The notes below the pieces were generated by a model. The model did no database searches, was not told where the DNA came from, and saw only the letters and a list, made by a program, of their open reading frames with translations. Below, piece after piece: positions 42,150 to 52,156 of a stretch of 64,000 bases of DNA (position 1 is its first letter; every line of letters starts with the position of its first letter). Origin of the DNA: Sulfurovum sp. Lineage in GTDB: Bacteria; Campylobacterota; Campylobacteria; Campylobacterales; Sulfurovaceae. The stretch is from positions 62,001 to 126,000 of the forward strand of contig JAJPEU010000015.1 of assembly GCA_021166685.1 (NCBI GenBank), in the 5' to 3' direction. A program made the translations under genes and the position numbers.

Positions 42150-45100
42150 TCAATCCTTAATGTTAAATACCATCGCATACAGCGCAGGCAGATAGAACAG
42201 ATTCAATACCGTCCCCCAGGCGATACCAAACCCCAGCGATATAGCGATAGGCTGAAGCATAATCGATTCTCCGGAAGGGAAAAAGATAATCGTCATAAGC
42301 CCCAATACGGTTGTAATCGAAGTAATCAGTATCGGCCTTACGCGTTGTTTGGCTCTTTTGAAAAACTCCTCTTTCTTTTTGGTTCCGTGCAAAAAATCCA
42401 GCATGATAATGCCGTCATTAATGACAACTCCTGCAAGGCCGAGCATCCCGATCATCGACTGGGAATTCAAATTGATCCCCATGATAAAATGGCCCGCTAC
42501 AGCGCCTAAAACAGTAAACGGTATAACAGAAATCAGCATCAAAGAAACTCTGAAGGAAGGGAAGTTGATCAGCAGCGTGATAAAGATCAAAAACATGGCG
42601 ATCATGAATGCTTTTATCATGTCGATTGCCATTTGGGAACTTTTCTCGCGCTCTCCGCCGAAACTGACTGCGATATCGTGCCGTTTTGCCTCTTGCACAA
42701 CCTCGTCAACTTGTTTCAATACTTCGTTTGCGCTGATGATCCGATTGTCAACATTTGCAAAAACACTTTTGTATATTCTCCCGTTTTCTTTTTCGATTTT
42801 TTCAAAATTTCTTTCGATCGTAAACCCTGCAACATCCTGCAATTCAACAAAACCATTGTTTACGGGAATAGAAAAATGTTTCAATTCATCGAAGTTGTCT
42901 TTGTGAATCGAGTATGTTTTAATTTTGATAATGCCGCTGTTGTCAAACGTGGCGGCTTGTTCTTTTTCCATAAAGTAACTGTTAAGCGCCAAGGCAACTG
43001 CCGAGTCGGTCAAGCCCAGCGTTTGACCGTAATGGTTCAGTATAAATTTATACTCTTTCTCTCCCATTTTCGTATTGTCTGTGACATCTTTGACTCCTTC
43101 GATAGAAGAAAGTTTTGTTTTGAGTTTTTCTATATGCGAAATAAGCGATTTGGTATCGTCCGAACTCAATTTTATTTCAATATCGGTTTTCATCACATGA
43201 AGCCTGCTGCTTACGATATTGAAATCCACGGCTTTGTCTTCTTGCACAACCGGAGTGATAAACTCTCGTATTTTTTGCATCACAGTCTGCGTACTTTCTA
43301 GCCTGATTTTTTCTTTTTGTTCAAAATCAAAGCTAAGCGACAACACCGGATTGATATAGTTATCCAAGACATTGTCCTCTCTAAAGTCTTCGAGCTCCAG
43401 CATCAGTGTAAATCCGTTTTCGATCACTTCTGTCGTACCGGCCAAATCAGAAAAAACACCTACGGAGGTATTGATGTTTTTAATGTAAAAACGCTGTTTA
43501 TTCTCCAGCAAACGTTTTTCATATCTTTTGACTATCTTGTCGGTCTCTTCAATGCTTAAAGAATCATCCAGTTTGACAGAAAGCGTAACGTTTCTTGAAT
43601 CCATGTCGGGAAACATCTGAAACCTGCTTTCTTGTATGGCAAATACCGTCAAAGCAGGCACTGCCAAATAAAACAAAAGCAAAAATGTTTTTTTATAATG
43701 AATGGTTTTATGCAAAATCTTCTCATACGTGTTGTATATCGCAGACCAGTCAAACAGTTTGTCATTTTTCCGCAAAATATGTTTTGCATGAAGCGGCAAA
43801 AAGAAAAAAGATTCTATCAAAGATGAAAATATCAACACCGATATCACGATCGGAATCAGCTTGATAAGCAATCCCATTTCACCGCTGATCAAAAGCATGG
43901 GCAAAAAGGCGAATATCGTCGTAAATGCGGCGATCATGACAGGCATAATCATCTCTTTGGTGCCGTTAATCACCGCTTCGCTGACTTCGGCTCCTTCATC
44001 CAGGTGGCGCTGAATATTTTCACTCACGATAATGGCATCATCCACGACAATACCCAGGGTGATCAGCATGGCCATCAAGGAGATCATATTTAAACTGTAA
44101 CCCAAAGCCTCTATGATCAAAAGTCCAAAAATAAACGAAAACGGTATCCCCATCACGATCACAAGCGACAGCCTCGGGCTGATGAGAAGATACATCGAAA
44201 ATCCGACCAAAATAAGCCCCAAAGTCATATTGGAAAGAATCGTTTTGATCCTCTGTTCGACAGGCCTTGAGCTGTCTCTTGAAACATCGATCGATAAGTC
44301 TTTATAGGTATTTTGTGTTTTTAATAAAACCTTTTTTACTTCGCGAGAAACTTTTATGGAGTCTCCCTGCTCGTCTTTAAATATCAGCAATGCAATAGAC
44401 GGTTTTGCATTAAACCTGGAAATGGTATCCTTGGTCGGATAATCAATCTTGACAGCAGCCACATCGCCCAAATAGATTTTTTTGCCGTCAGCCTCTATGA
44501 GTGTCTCTTTCCAGAACTCAGGATCAAATTTGTTGTTGTTGGCAGTTAAAAAGATATGGTTGCCAACCTGTTCGACAAATGCAACCGGATAGATATAGGA
44601 AAGCTCTTTGATTTTATTGATGATTAGAGAACTGTTTAGTCCGTAGGCCATAATTTTTTTATGGTCCAGCATAATATCGATCTGCAAATCACTGTCGCCG
44701 AAAATTTGCACATCACTGATATGCGGCACCTGAAATACCGACGTCTTTAATTTTTCTGCAATATCCAGCAATCCTTTTTGATCGTAGGCATTTGAAGACA
44801 AAGAGACATTCAAAAGCGACATCACGCGTTGCGATACCGTTGCAACGGGTTCCTCCATATCGCTTGGAAGATACTGCTTGGCGATGCTGATCGCATCTTT
44901 CACTTCATTGAGCACTTCATACCTATTGATGCCGTCTTGAAGTTCGATAGTGACCATAAAGCTCCCGTTGGTGACGGTTGAACTTACTTTTTTGATACCG
45001 GAAATCGCATCGATTTGATTTTCTATCTCTCTGACGGCAAAATTGTTCAGCGCATCCGCACTTGCTCCGATATAATTGCCTTTGATATCGATAGTATCAA

Positions 45101-45227
45101 GCGTCACAACTGGAAACATTTCTTTGGGAATCTTGATATAGGCAAAAATACCCATAAACAACAAAAATACCAAAATAGTGTGGTTCAGTCTTGAATTGTC
45201 GAGAAAATATTTTATAAGAGAGTGCAA
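42150..45227 (-). CDS. RND-family efflux transporter, second system
   Basis: The 1025-residue pump has the twelve-span RND layout with 'GIVVDDAIIVSENIQRHL' (TM4 aspartate pair, near residue 395) and a second-half 'VVINDGIIMLDFLHG' region. Its N-terminus 'YIKIPKEMFPVV' and divergence from the first pump place it in a different branch of HAE/HME-like transporters, and the substrate cannot be inferred. The start is TTG 45227 after AGAGGAAAT. It is followed by its adaptor gene. A TATAAT box and a pair of TGATTAAT repeats lie upstream. Confidence 0.88.
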   Translation of the reverse strand: MHSLIKYFLDNSRLNHTILVFLLFMGIFAYIKIPKEMFPVVTLDTIDIKGNYIGASADALNNFAVREIENQIDAISGIKKVSSTVTNGSFMVTIELQDGINRYEVLNEVKDAISIAKQYLPSDMEEPVATVSQRVMSLLNVSLSSNAYDQKGLLDIAEKLKTSVFQVPHISDVQIFGDSDLQIDIMLDHKKIMAYGLNSSLIINKIKELSYIYPVAFVEQVGNHIFLTANNNKFDPEFWKETLIEADGKKIYLGDVAAVKIDYPTKDTISRFNAKPSIALLIFKDEQGDSIKVSREVKKVLLKTQNTYKDLSIDVSRDSSRPVEQRIKTILSNMTLGLILVGFSMYLLISPRLSLVIVMGIPFSFIFGLLIIEALGYSLNMISLMAMLITLGIVVDDAIIVSENIQRHLDEGAEVSEAVINGTKEMIMPVMIAAFTTIFAFLPMLLISGEMGLLIKLIPIVISVLIFSSLIESFFFLPLHAKHILRKNDKLFDWSAIYNTYEKILHKTIHYKKTFLLLFYLAVPALTVFAIQESRFQMFPDMDSRNVTLSVKLDDSLSIEETDKIVKRYEKRLLENKQRFYIKNINTSVGVFSDLAGTTEVIENGFTLMLELEDFREDNVLDNYINPVLSLSFDFEQKEKIRLESTQTVMQKIREFITPVVQEDKAVDFNIVSSRLHVMKTDIEIKLSSDDTKSLISHIEKLKTKLSSIEGVKDVTDNTKMGEKEYKFILNHYGQTLGLTDSAVALALNSYFMEKEQAATFDNSGIIKIKTYSIHKDNFDELKHFSIPVNNGFVELQDVAGFTIERNFEKIEKENGRIYKSVFANVDNRIISANEVLKQVDEVVQEAKRHDIAVSFGGEREKSSQMAIDMIKAFMIAMFLIFITLLINFPSFRVSLMLISVIPFTVLGAVAGHFIMGINLNSQSMIGMLGLAGVVINDGIIMLDFLHGTKKKEEFFKRAKQRVRPILITSITTVLGLMTIIFFPSGESIMLQPIAISLGFGIAWGTVLNLFYLPALYAMVFNIKD

Positions 45228-45278
45228 GATAAGATTTCCTCTTTTTTAGATGGATTTTAGGCTGACTTTTTATCGCTA

Positions 45279-45284
45279 ATTATA
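45279..45284 (-). promoter_or_regulatory. -10 box for the second RND operon
   Basis: The minus strand reads GCGGCTATAATTAGCG, a perfect TATAAT about 52 bp before the TTG start. No TTGACA precedes it at the right distance, but two direct repeats overlap the -35 position. Confidence 0.5.
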
Positions 45285-45338
45285 GCCGCGTGCATATTAA
45301 TCAACATTAATCATAAAAGGTGATTTTGTGTCGCGGCT
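45284..45338 (-). terminator. Inverted repeat AGCCGCG/CGCGGCT between dgt and the RND genes
   Basis: AGCCGCG at 45284-45290 pairs perfectly with CGCGGCT at 45332-45338 across a 41-bp A/T-rich loop. The position just past the dgt stop suggests transcript-end protection or termination for dgt. No T-run follows on the minus strand, so the terminator reading is weak. Confidence 0.35.
45296..45313 (-). promoter_or_regulatory. Tandem TGATTAAT repeats at the -35 region of the RND promoter
   Basis: On the minus strand TGATTAATGTTGATTAAT contains two identical 8-mers with a 10-bp period, one helical turn. They lie about -24 to -41 relative to the predicted start. This spacing resembles sites of OmpR-type response regulators, but no regulator gene is adjacent. 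Confidence 0.45.
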
Positions 45339-45349
45339 TTATTTTTAAT

Positions 45350-46699
45350 TTAATAGCCGCTGCCGTTTAATTGGTTTGCGACATATTTTGCATGATTGTC
45401 CGTCATGCCTATGATATAGTCTATGACTCTTTGATACATATGATACACGCTGTCTGTTTTCTGCGGCCTGCCTCCGCCCATCAATTCCAGCGCTCTTTTG
45501 TCTCTGAAAGACAATGCTGTTCCGTCCCCGCTTTTGTAGAGTTCATAGGTAGCACGGATGAGAATATCCAGCAGTGTTTCTATGATATTGTACGCTCCGA
45601 GTTCCAGTTCAATTTTTCTTTTTTCATTAAATATTTTTTTAATGCCCAATCGTTTTGCTTTTTTGATCCCTTCTTTAAACGCTTTATTATTAAAAAGTTC
45701 AATGAGATCTTTTGGCTGATTGTCTCCTGCAATGGCATCAAAATTTTCTTCAAAGATTTCCATCGCATGTGTAGCTAAAATATAGATGGAAGCGGCTACC
45801 AGCTTTAAAACTTTTTGGGTGTGTGTATATTTTTCATTATGATAAATCTCTTCTGTTTTTTCTTCACCGCAAATTGAAACGAAAATGTCCCTCATGTCTT
45901 CCAACGTTATGATCTTCAACTCAAATGCATCTTGCAGATCCAATAATCCGTAACAAATATCATCAGAAGCCTCCATCAAATAAGAAAGAGGATGTCTTTT
46001 AAAAGAACCATCGGCTTTGACCAATCCAAGCTCCTCAAATAAAAGTTTAAAAAAATCTGCTTCGCTATGAAAATAATTAAATTTTGATGTGCCTGTCAGT
46101 TGACAACGGCTTGAAGAATAAGGGTATTTTACCAGTGTTCCCAGTGTCGCAAACGTAAGGTTCATCCCTCCGCCAAATAGGTTGTTTTCTATTTTACTGA
46201 CTATTCTAAAACTTTGGGCATTGCCGTCAAGACATTTAAAATCTTCCAACTCCTCCGATGACAACTCTTTTAAAAAATCTTTGTCTGCGTTTTTTGCAAA
46301 CCACTCTTTAATGACCTCTTCTCCGGCATGTCCAAAAGGCGGATTGCCGATATCATGAGCCAAGCATGCGGTTTGAATTATATAGGCAACGTCATACGGC
46401 TCAACGGTATGATACTTCTTTTTTAAAAATTCCCCGGCCTTCAATCCTAAACTTCTTCCGACGCTGGCAACTTCCAGGCTATGGGTTAATCTATTGTGAA
46501 CATGATCGTTTTTTGACAAAGGGTGAACTTGCGTCTTTTTAGACAGCCTTCTGAATGGATTGGAAAAGATTACTTTGTCATAATCTTTATGGTAACTGCT
46601 ATGGAAGTACTCTTCTGCGAAATCCTCTCTCGTTTCATCACAGCCATAATATCTTTTTTTTGATAATAATTTTTTCCACATCATTGGCTCTTTGCTCAT
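45350..46699 (-). CDS. dgt: Deoxyguanosinetriphosphate triphosphohydrolase-like protein
   Basis: The 449-residue HD protein should hydrolyse dGTP or dNTPs to the nucleoside and triphosphate. Signature elements are 'NPFRRLSKKTQVHPL' near residue 50, 'HNRLTHSLEVASVG' near 70 with the first His, and 'TACLAHDIGNPPFGHAGE' near 110 with the HD pair. The track start is nine codons early; AGAAGGTG precedes ATG 46699. It follows metH by about 45 bp on the same strand. Two dNTP-type HD proteins in one window (see 31056) is noteworthy. Confidence 0.92.
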   Translation of the reverse strand: MSKEPMMWKKLLSKKRYYGCDETREDFAEEYFHSSYHKDYDKVIFSNPFRRLSKKTQVHPLSKNDHVHNRLTHSLEVASVGRSLGLKAGEFLKKKYHTVEPYDVAYIIQTACLAHDIGNPPFGHAGEEVIKEWFAKNADKDFLKELSSEELEDFKCLDGNAQSFRIVSKIENNLFGGGMNLTFATLGTLVKYPYSSSRCQLTGTSKFNYFHSEADFFKLLFEELGLVKADGSFKRHPLSYLMEASDDICYGLLDLQDAFELKIITLEDMRDIFVSICGEEKTEEIYHNEKYTHTQKVLKLVAASIYILATHAMEIFEENFDAIAGDNQPKDLIELFNNKAFKEGIKKAKRLGIKKIFNEKRKIELELGAYNIIETLLDILIRATYELYKSGDGTALSFRDKRALELMGGGRPQKTDSVYHMYQRVIDYIIGMTDNHAKYVANQLNGSGY

Positions 46700-46744
46700 T
46701 GCTAAGCACCTTCTGGCCGATACCATAGGTTTACGTTTCGCTCT

Positions 46745-49700
46745 TTATACCGCATAGTAGGTAGCCTCCTTATGGTGCACCGTCAATGCGGTAGTACTTT
46801 GTTCAGGATGTATTTGAAATGTTTCGCTAAGTTCTATGCCAAACTCTTCAGGCTTTAATAGATCAAAAAGCTGGCGGCTTTGCTCTAGATCCGGACAAGC
46901 AGGATATCCAAACGAATATCTGGCCCCTTGATAACGGTTCATTCGAACATCTCTTAAAGTGTGCCCCTCGTCCTTGCTTGCAATATTCAGATCCAGGCGT
47001 ATCTGTTTGTGCGCTATTTCCGCAAGCGCTTCGGCTAACTCCACTGAAAGTCCATGTACTAAATTGTATTCAAGGTATTTTCCTGCTTCGTATAGCTCTT
47101 TTTCATATTGGCTGAATTTCTTGCCTGCACTCACGCAGGTTAAAGCAATGACATCATGCCTGTCATGATGAAAGAAGTCACTCAGTGCACGATGCGGTTT
47201 TCTGCCTTGTCTTGGAAAAGAAAACTGTGTGACTGCTCTGCCTATGATCTCATAGAACGGCTCCCTGTTTGCATTAGCATCAATATTCCATCCTTCGCTC
47301 TCATCAAAAATCAGCAATTCCTGATCGTTGCTTCTGCACGGATAGTATCCATATATGATAATCGGCTCGAAAAGGTCTTTTTCAATGAATTCCCGTTTAA
47401 GTCTTTCAAATGCCGGGATAACGGTTTCATCAAGCAGCTTTTCATAGGCTTCTTTACTCATACCTTTGCTTTTATATCCCCAGTGCATTTTAAAAACAGA
47501 ACGCGTATTGATCCACTCATAGATCATATTGATGTCTAAATCAGCTTTTTGAAGCACTCTTCTTCCCCAAAACGGCGGTGTGGGTATCTCCACGGAGCGG
47601 TCAGGCATCTTGATTTGCTCAAAAGGCGGGATAATCACCTTTTTTTGTACTTTTTCTTGGCGTTCCGTCATGTCGCCGGATAAACGCGTATCAAGCCCTA
47701 TGCTTGGACTTTCATTATACTTTTCGATACGGCCCATGGCAATTACTCCGTCAAAAGCATCACGGCAGTAAAAAATAGGCCCTTTGTACACAGGGCGGCA
47801 AAAATCATCGACAAAGCTTCGCGTCAATGCTGCACCGCCCAAAAGTACAGGTATCTCGAGTCCCATTTGCGCCATTGCCTCAAGATTATCTTTCATGACG
47901 GCGGTAGATTTTACCAAAAGTCCGCTCATGCCGATAGCCTGCACCGAATGCTCTTGAACCACATCAAGATACTCTTGCAATTCGGTTTTGATCCCTATAT
48001 TGATAACCTTAAATCCATTGTTGGAAAGAATGATATCCACTAAATTTTTGCCTACATCATGGACGTCACCCTTGACTGTACCGATCACAAGCGTTGTGTC
48101 GGTATCTTTCTCTTGTTTGGTAAGATACGGCGTAAGATAATCGACCGTGGCCTTCATTGTCTCAGCGCTTTGAAGCACAAAAGGCAGCTGCATCTGCCCG
48201 TTTCCAAAAAGTTCTCCCACCACTTTCATTGCATCGATGAGTATCTCATTGACGATGGTATCGGGGTGAATATGATGACGCGCCTCTTCGACTAAAGGGA
48301 TCATGCGCTCTTTGTCGCCGTCTAAAAGCAATTTTGCTATCTTCTCTTGAGGACTCATCGTTTCATAGGCCTCATCATTGGCACTGCTGTCGACTGTTTT
48401 GTCAGAAAAATATTCTATAAATTTAAAAAGAGAGTTCTCGTCTGCCCCAAACAACAGCTCTTCACAAATATCAATCTCCTCTTGACTCATCTTCGCTAAC
48501 GGCACGATATGTTTGACGTTAATAATGACTGATGTCATTCCCGCTGCAACACAATGGTGCAAAAAGACTGAATTGAGATAGACTCTTGCATTGGCACTTA
48601 ATCCAAAAGAGATATTTGAAAGTCCAAGCGTAGAACCTACCTCGGGATGTCTTGTATGCAGCTGACGGATCGCTTCTAAAGTTTGCACTGCCGCGTCACG
48701 ATACTCCGGGTCTCCTGAACCAACTGTAAAGGTCAGCATATCAAAGATGAGATTTCTGGGATTTATGCCATGTCGGTTTACACACAGATCATAGATGCGC
48801 TCAGCGATACGAAGTTTATCTTCGGTGGTTTTCGCCATCCCTTTTTCATCAATCGTCAAACAAACCAGGGCAGTACCGTATTTTTTTGCCAGCCTGCAAA
48901 TCTCATCAAGCTTTCCTTCGCCGTCTTCAAGATTGACCGAATTAATGATAGGTTTGCCTCCTATGCATTTGAGCGCTTCTTCCATTGTGTTGACGCGTGT
49001 GGCATCAGGCATCAGCGGCAGAGGTATTTTTTGATTATACAGTTCCATCACCGCACGCATATCCGCCGCTCCGTCACGCCCGGCAAACTCTACGTTGACA
49101 TCCAAACAATGTGCTCCGTCACGCACTTGTGCTTGTCCTACGGTCAACGTTCCATCGTAATCGCCTGCAATAATAAGTTCACGAAACGCTTTAGATCCTG
49201 TGGCATTGCTTCGCTCTCCTATCAGCAAAGGCGCAGGCTCCTGAAACAGCTCCACACTATTAAACAAAGACGCGATAGAGGGTTTAATGCTGCCTGTGGG
49301 TTTTTTGGGCTTTATGGTCTCCACTGCTTTTTTAAGCGCTTGAATATGCTGCGGTGTCGTACCGCAGCATCCGCCCAAAAAGCTCACTCCGTCAAATTCG
49401 GTAAATTCAAGCTGTTTTGCGGTAAATTCATCCGGCCCCATCGGATAATAGGTGTATCCTCCTCTGTTTTGAGGCAGTCCGGCATTAGCATGCACAGAGA
49501 TAGGGACGCTGCAAAGTTCACTGAGCGTTTTAAGATGTTTTTTAACTTGATCCGGCCCTGTTCCGCAATTAAAACCCAATGAAAGGATATCAAAAGGCTC
49601 TAAGATTGTTGCAATCGTAGAGGCATCCGTGCCGATAAGCATACTTCCGCTAAGCTCAATAGTTACAGAAACCATGACAGGCAGCTGAACCTTGCGTTCT

Positions 49701-50254
49701 CTGTTTGCTGCTTCGCATCCATGGAGTGCGGCTTTGATCTGAAGCGGATCCTGGCAGGTTTCAAGCAAAAATATATCACATCCCCCGTCTATCAATCCCA
49801 AAGCCACCTCTTTGTAGCCTTCAAACATCTCATCATAGTGGATATGTCCCAATGAAGGCAGTTTTGTCCCTGGCCCGATGGAGCCCAGCACAAACCGCGG
49901 TGACTCCTCCGTAGCATACTGATCGCATATGTTTTTTACAAGCTGTGCACCTTTTTTAGAAAGTTCATATGCACGCTCTTTCATATCGTATTCGTCCAGT
50001 ACCCACGGCATCGTACCGAACGTATTGGTCTTGATCAAATCTGCACCTGCCATCGCATAACGCTTATGAATTCTTTCTATAAGTTCAGCAGCAGTATCAT
50101 TAAGCAGTTCATTGCACCCTTCTTGAGATACTCCTTTGCCGTCTATCCATGCTTCTTTTGGCACTTCAAGGTCTTGTATTTGGGTTCCCATCGCACCGTC
50201 TATAACCAAAATACGTCTGTTTAAAAGTGATTTTATTGTTTGGATCGTAGACAA
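46745..50254 (-). CDS. metH: Cobalamin-dependent methionine synthase
   Basis: MetH methylates homocysteine with 5-methyltetrahydrofolate via a cobalamin cofactor. The ~1169-residue chain has all four modules in order: the homocysteine domain with zinc cysteines ('GFNCGTGP' and 'GGCCGTTP', to residue ~310), the pterin domain ('IGERSNATGSKAFRE', to ~620), the cobalamin module ('VKGDVHDVGKNLV' near 740) and a reactivation domain with 'YSFGYPACPDLEQ' near the end. The track start is improbable; AAGGAAG precedes TTG 50254. It uses the homocysteine made by MetX/MetY. Confidence 0.96.
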   Translation of the reverse strand: MSTIQTIKSLLNRRILVIDGAMGTQIQDLEVPKEAWIDGKGVSQEGCNELLNDTAAELIERIHKRYAMAGADLIKTNTFGTMPWVLDEYDMKERAYELSKKGAQLVKNICDQYATEESPRFVLGSIGPGTKLPSLGHIHYDEMFEGYKEVALGLIDGGCDIFLLETCQDPLQIKAALHGCEAANRERKVQLPVMVSVTIELSGSMLIGTDASTIATILEPFDILSLGFNCGTGPDQVKKHLKTLSELCSVPISVHANAGLPQNRGGYTYYPMGPDEFTAKQLEFTEFDGVSFLGGCCGTTPQHIQALKKAVETIKPKKPTGSIKPSIASLFNSVELFQEPAPLLIGERSNATGSKAFRELIIAGDYDGTLTVGQAQVRDGAHCLDVNVEFAGRDGAADMRAVMELYNQKIPLPLMPDATRVNTMEEALKCIGGKPIINSVNLEDGEGKLDEICRLAKKYGTALVCLTIDEKGMAKTTEDKLRIAERIYDLCVNRHGINPRNLIFDMLTFTVGSGDPEYRDAAVQTLEAIRQLHTRHPEVGSTLGLSNISFGLSANARVYLNSVFLHHCVAAGMTSVIINVKHIVPLAKMSQEEIDICEELLFGADENSLFKFIEYFSDKTVDSSANDEAYETMSPQEKIAKLLLDGDKERMIPLVEEARHHIHPDTIVNEILIDAMKVVGELFGNGQMQLPFVLQSAETMKATVDYLTPYLTKQEKDTDTTLVIGTVKGDVHDVGKNLVDIILSNNGFKVINIGIKTELQEYLDVVQEHSVQAIGMSGLLVKSTAVMKDNLEAMAQMGLEIPVLLGGAALTRSFVDDFCRPVYKGPIFYCRDAFDGVIAMGRIEKYNESPSIGLDTRLSGDMTERQEKVQKKVIIPPFEQIKMPDRSVEIPTPPFWGRRVLQKADLDINMIYEWINTRSVFKMHWGYKSKGMSKEAYEKLLDETVIPAFERLKREFIEKDLFEPIIIYGYYPCRSNDQELLIFDESEGWNIDANANREPFYEIIGRAVTQFSFPRQGRKPHRALSDFFHHDRHDVIALTCVSAGKKFSQYEKELYEAGKYLEYNLVHGLSVELAEALAEIAHKQIRLDLNIASKDEGHTLRDVRMNRYQGARYSFGYPACPDLEQSRQLFDLLKPEEFGIELSETFQIHPEQSTTALTVHHKEATYYAV

Positions 50255-50393
50255 AAAACTTCCTTGATTGTAATGGTGTAATTGTAGCAAAGTATGAAAT
50301 AAATACGTTTAAAAGGACATTGATATTGTGTCGCAATACAAAAAGATAGAAATTGAAAGAGTGGTATTTTTAATAAAGAAGCATAAAGAAGGC

Positions 50394-50624
50394 TTAAAGC
50401 GCTTCTTTTGCCTTTTGCAGCGCCTCAATCACTGCATCAATATTTTCTTTAGGAATATGCACTTTCCAGTCCGGTTCTTCCAGGTTTGTCTGAAGGGAAA
50501 TACCTATACTTGCCACACTCTGACTTTTTGGGCCGTAGGGTTCGTGAATAATTGCGATAGTTATTTTTCCTTCTTTTGTGTTGCTTAATGCTATTTCATC
50601 CATTTTAGTTACTGTTCCGCTCAT
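50394..50624 (-). CDS. 76-residue protein of unknown function
   Basis: The small soluble protein begins 'MSGTVTKMDEIALSNT', has an Ile-rich strand region and ends in an amphipathic helix 'NIDAVIEALQKAKEAL'. The beta-strand/helix pattern with a central 'DWKVHIPKE' faintly recalls PC4-like single-strand nucleic acid binding proteins, but I cannot confirm that. The ATG at 50624 has AAAGGAATAAAG upstream, so translation is very likely. The 140 bp between it and metH contain no other gene. Confidence 0.7.
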   Translation of the reverse strand: MSGTVTKMDEIALSNTKEGKITIAIIHEPYGPKSQSVASIGISLQTNLEEPDWKVHIPKENIDAVIEALQKAKEAL

Positions 50625-50687
50625 CTTTATTCCTTTGCATTATAATTTTTCATTTTGATTATACCATAGATCATCGAACTTCTTAAT

Positions 50688-51647
50688 TTACTTCTGCTTT
50701 AACATTTTAGAAAACATAGCTTGCATTTTCAACCACATTTTATGCTCTATTGCAGGAAAACCGGCATATGTTTTTCTGCCTTCAAGTGATTTTGTCACAC
50801 CGCCTTTGCCCGCAATCGTTGCAAAAGCTCCTACCCTTAAGTGTCCGGCTGTAGCACTCTGTCCGCCCATGACAACATTTCTCTCAAGTGTTGTTGAGCC
50901 TGCAAGCCCTACCTGGGCAGCGCAAAGACTGTGCTCCCCCACATCGCAATTGTGTGCAATTTGTATAAGATTATCCAGTTTTGTACCTTTGCGAATATAT
51001 GTACTTCCAAAAACGGCTCTGTCTATGGCGCAATTTGCCCCTATCTCCACATCATCTTCAATCACCACATTTCCGTTTTGATAAATCTTGATATGCTCTC
51101 CCCTTTTTGTGTGGGCAAAGCCGTAACCGTCCGAGCCGATAACGGTGCCTGCATGGATAATGCATCGACTTCCGACTTTGGTATGATGATACAGCGTAAC
51201 ATTGGGATACAACAGCGTATCCGAATCGATAGTGACATTATCTCCCACATAGCATCCGGCTAAAATCGTTACATTGCTTCCTATGCTTACATTTTTGCCA
51301 AATCGCACACGCTTGTCAATATCACAACCCGTTCCCATTGAAGGATGTCCGCCATGAGACTCTATTTTATGAGCAAAAAATTTGGAGGCAAGGGCGAGTT
51401 TCAGGTACGGTTCATCTGTAATCAATGCCATCGTATTTGAAGGCAAAAGATGGGCATACTGCCCTTCAATGATAACTGCTGCGGCTTTTGTTGAAGAGAG
51501 TTCGTTGACATATTTGGCGGCATTGAAAAAACTAAGCTGCGAAGGGGCGGCTTCGCTGAGCGTATGAATACCATTGATTTGAACATCCTGTCCTTTAAAA
51601 TCAATCTTGATCTCTTGGCAAATCTCTCTTAAGCTGTATTCTTTCAC
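50688..51647 (-). CDS. lpxD: UDP-3-O-(3-hydroxymyristoyl)glucosamine N-acyltransferase
   Basis: LpxD adds the second acyl chain in lipid A synthesis. The 319-residue protein has the uridine-binding N-terminal domain (to residue ~100) and then left-handed beta-helix hexapeptides ('[21 protein letters not shown]'). The catalytic-base segment appears as '[15 protein letters not shown]' around residue 235, and '[15 protein letters not shown]' is family-specific. It starts with GTG 51647 after AAAGG. It follows ilvH by 23 bp, the same order I recall from Campylobacter, although the genes are metabolically unrelated. Confidence 0.96.
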   Translation of the reverse strand: MKEYSLREICQEIKIDFKGQDVQINGIHTLSEAAPSQLSFFNAAKYVNELSSTKAAAVIIEGQYAHLLPSNTMALITDEPYLKLALASKFFAHKIESHGGHPSMGTGCDIDKRVRFGKNVSIGSNVTILAGCYVGDNVTIDSDTLLYPNVTLYHHTKVGSRCIIHAGTVIGSDGYGFAHTKRGEHIKIYQNGNVVIEDDVEIGANCAIDRAVFGSTYIRKGTKLDNLIQIAHNCDVGEHSLCAAQVGLAGSTTLERNVVMGGQSATAGHLRVGAFATIAGKGGVTKSLEGRKTYAGFPAIEHKMWLKMQAMFSKMLKQK

Positions 51648-51670
51648 CTTTTGCCTTTTATAACAATGGA

Positions 51671-52156
51671 TTAACGCTCAATAGCAACAACGCCGCTTCG
51701 TACGATCTCGCAGGGATTGTAACGCTGTGCAGCTTCAATAAAATGCTGAATACGCATCGGTTCATCCGCAACCTGTGCAATAATCATCTCTTTTCCCACG
51801 TTAACGATTCCGCCATTATATGCTTTGCATAATGCCGCAATATCGCTCAGATTTTCAGCAATAGGAAATTTAACCAGCACCATCTCTTTTTCTACCATCT
51901 CCTCATGTTCGATCACCTTATAAACAGGAATGAGCTTGTGGAGCTGTTTTGTTATCTGCTCCATTACCTTGGCATTGCCTTTGGTCTCTATAGTGATATG
52001 GGACATTTCACTGTTTGGTATAGGTGCAACCGTGAGTGATTCAATGTTATAACCACGCCCCGCAAAAAGTGCAGTTACTCTTGCAAGCACAGAACTTTCA
52101 TTCATTACGATTATAGAAATAACACGTCGTTCGTCTTTCATTGTTTCTGCTCCCAT
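51671..52156 (-). CDS. ilvH: Acetolactate synthase small (regulatory) subunit
   Basis: The 161-residue subunit carries an N-terminal ACT domain ('[29 protein letters not shown]') that binds valine for feedback inhibition of the large subunit, and a C-terminal domain that activates it. The length is typical of the IlvH/IlvN long class. Its ATG at 52156 shares one base with the large subunit's stop (TGATG), with AGGAGA four bases before, so both subunits are made in a coupled way. Confidence 0.95.
   Translation of the reverse strand: MGAETMKDERRVISIIVMNESSVLARVTALFAGRGYNIESLTVAPIPNSEMSHITIETKGNAKVMEQITKQLHKLIPVYKVIEHEEMVEKEMVLVKFPIAENLSDIAALCKAYNGGIVNVGKEMIIAQVADEPMRIQHFIEAAQRYNPCEIVRSGVVAIER

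Noticed and set aside
48770-49582. 270-codon plus-strand ORF
   Set aside because: It is antisense to metH, which has intact domains; the composition is that of a reverse-frame artefact.
50255-50393. Leader of metH considered as a cobalamin riboswitch
   Set aside because: At 140 bp it is too short and has no B12-box-like sequence.
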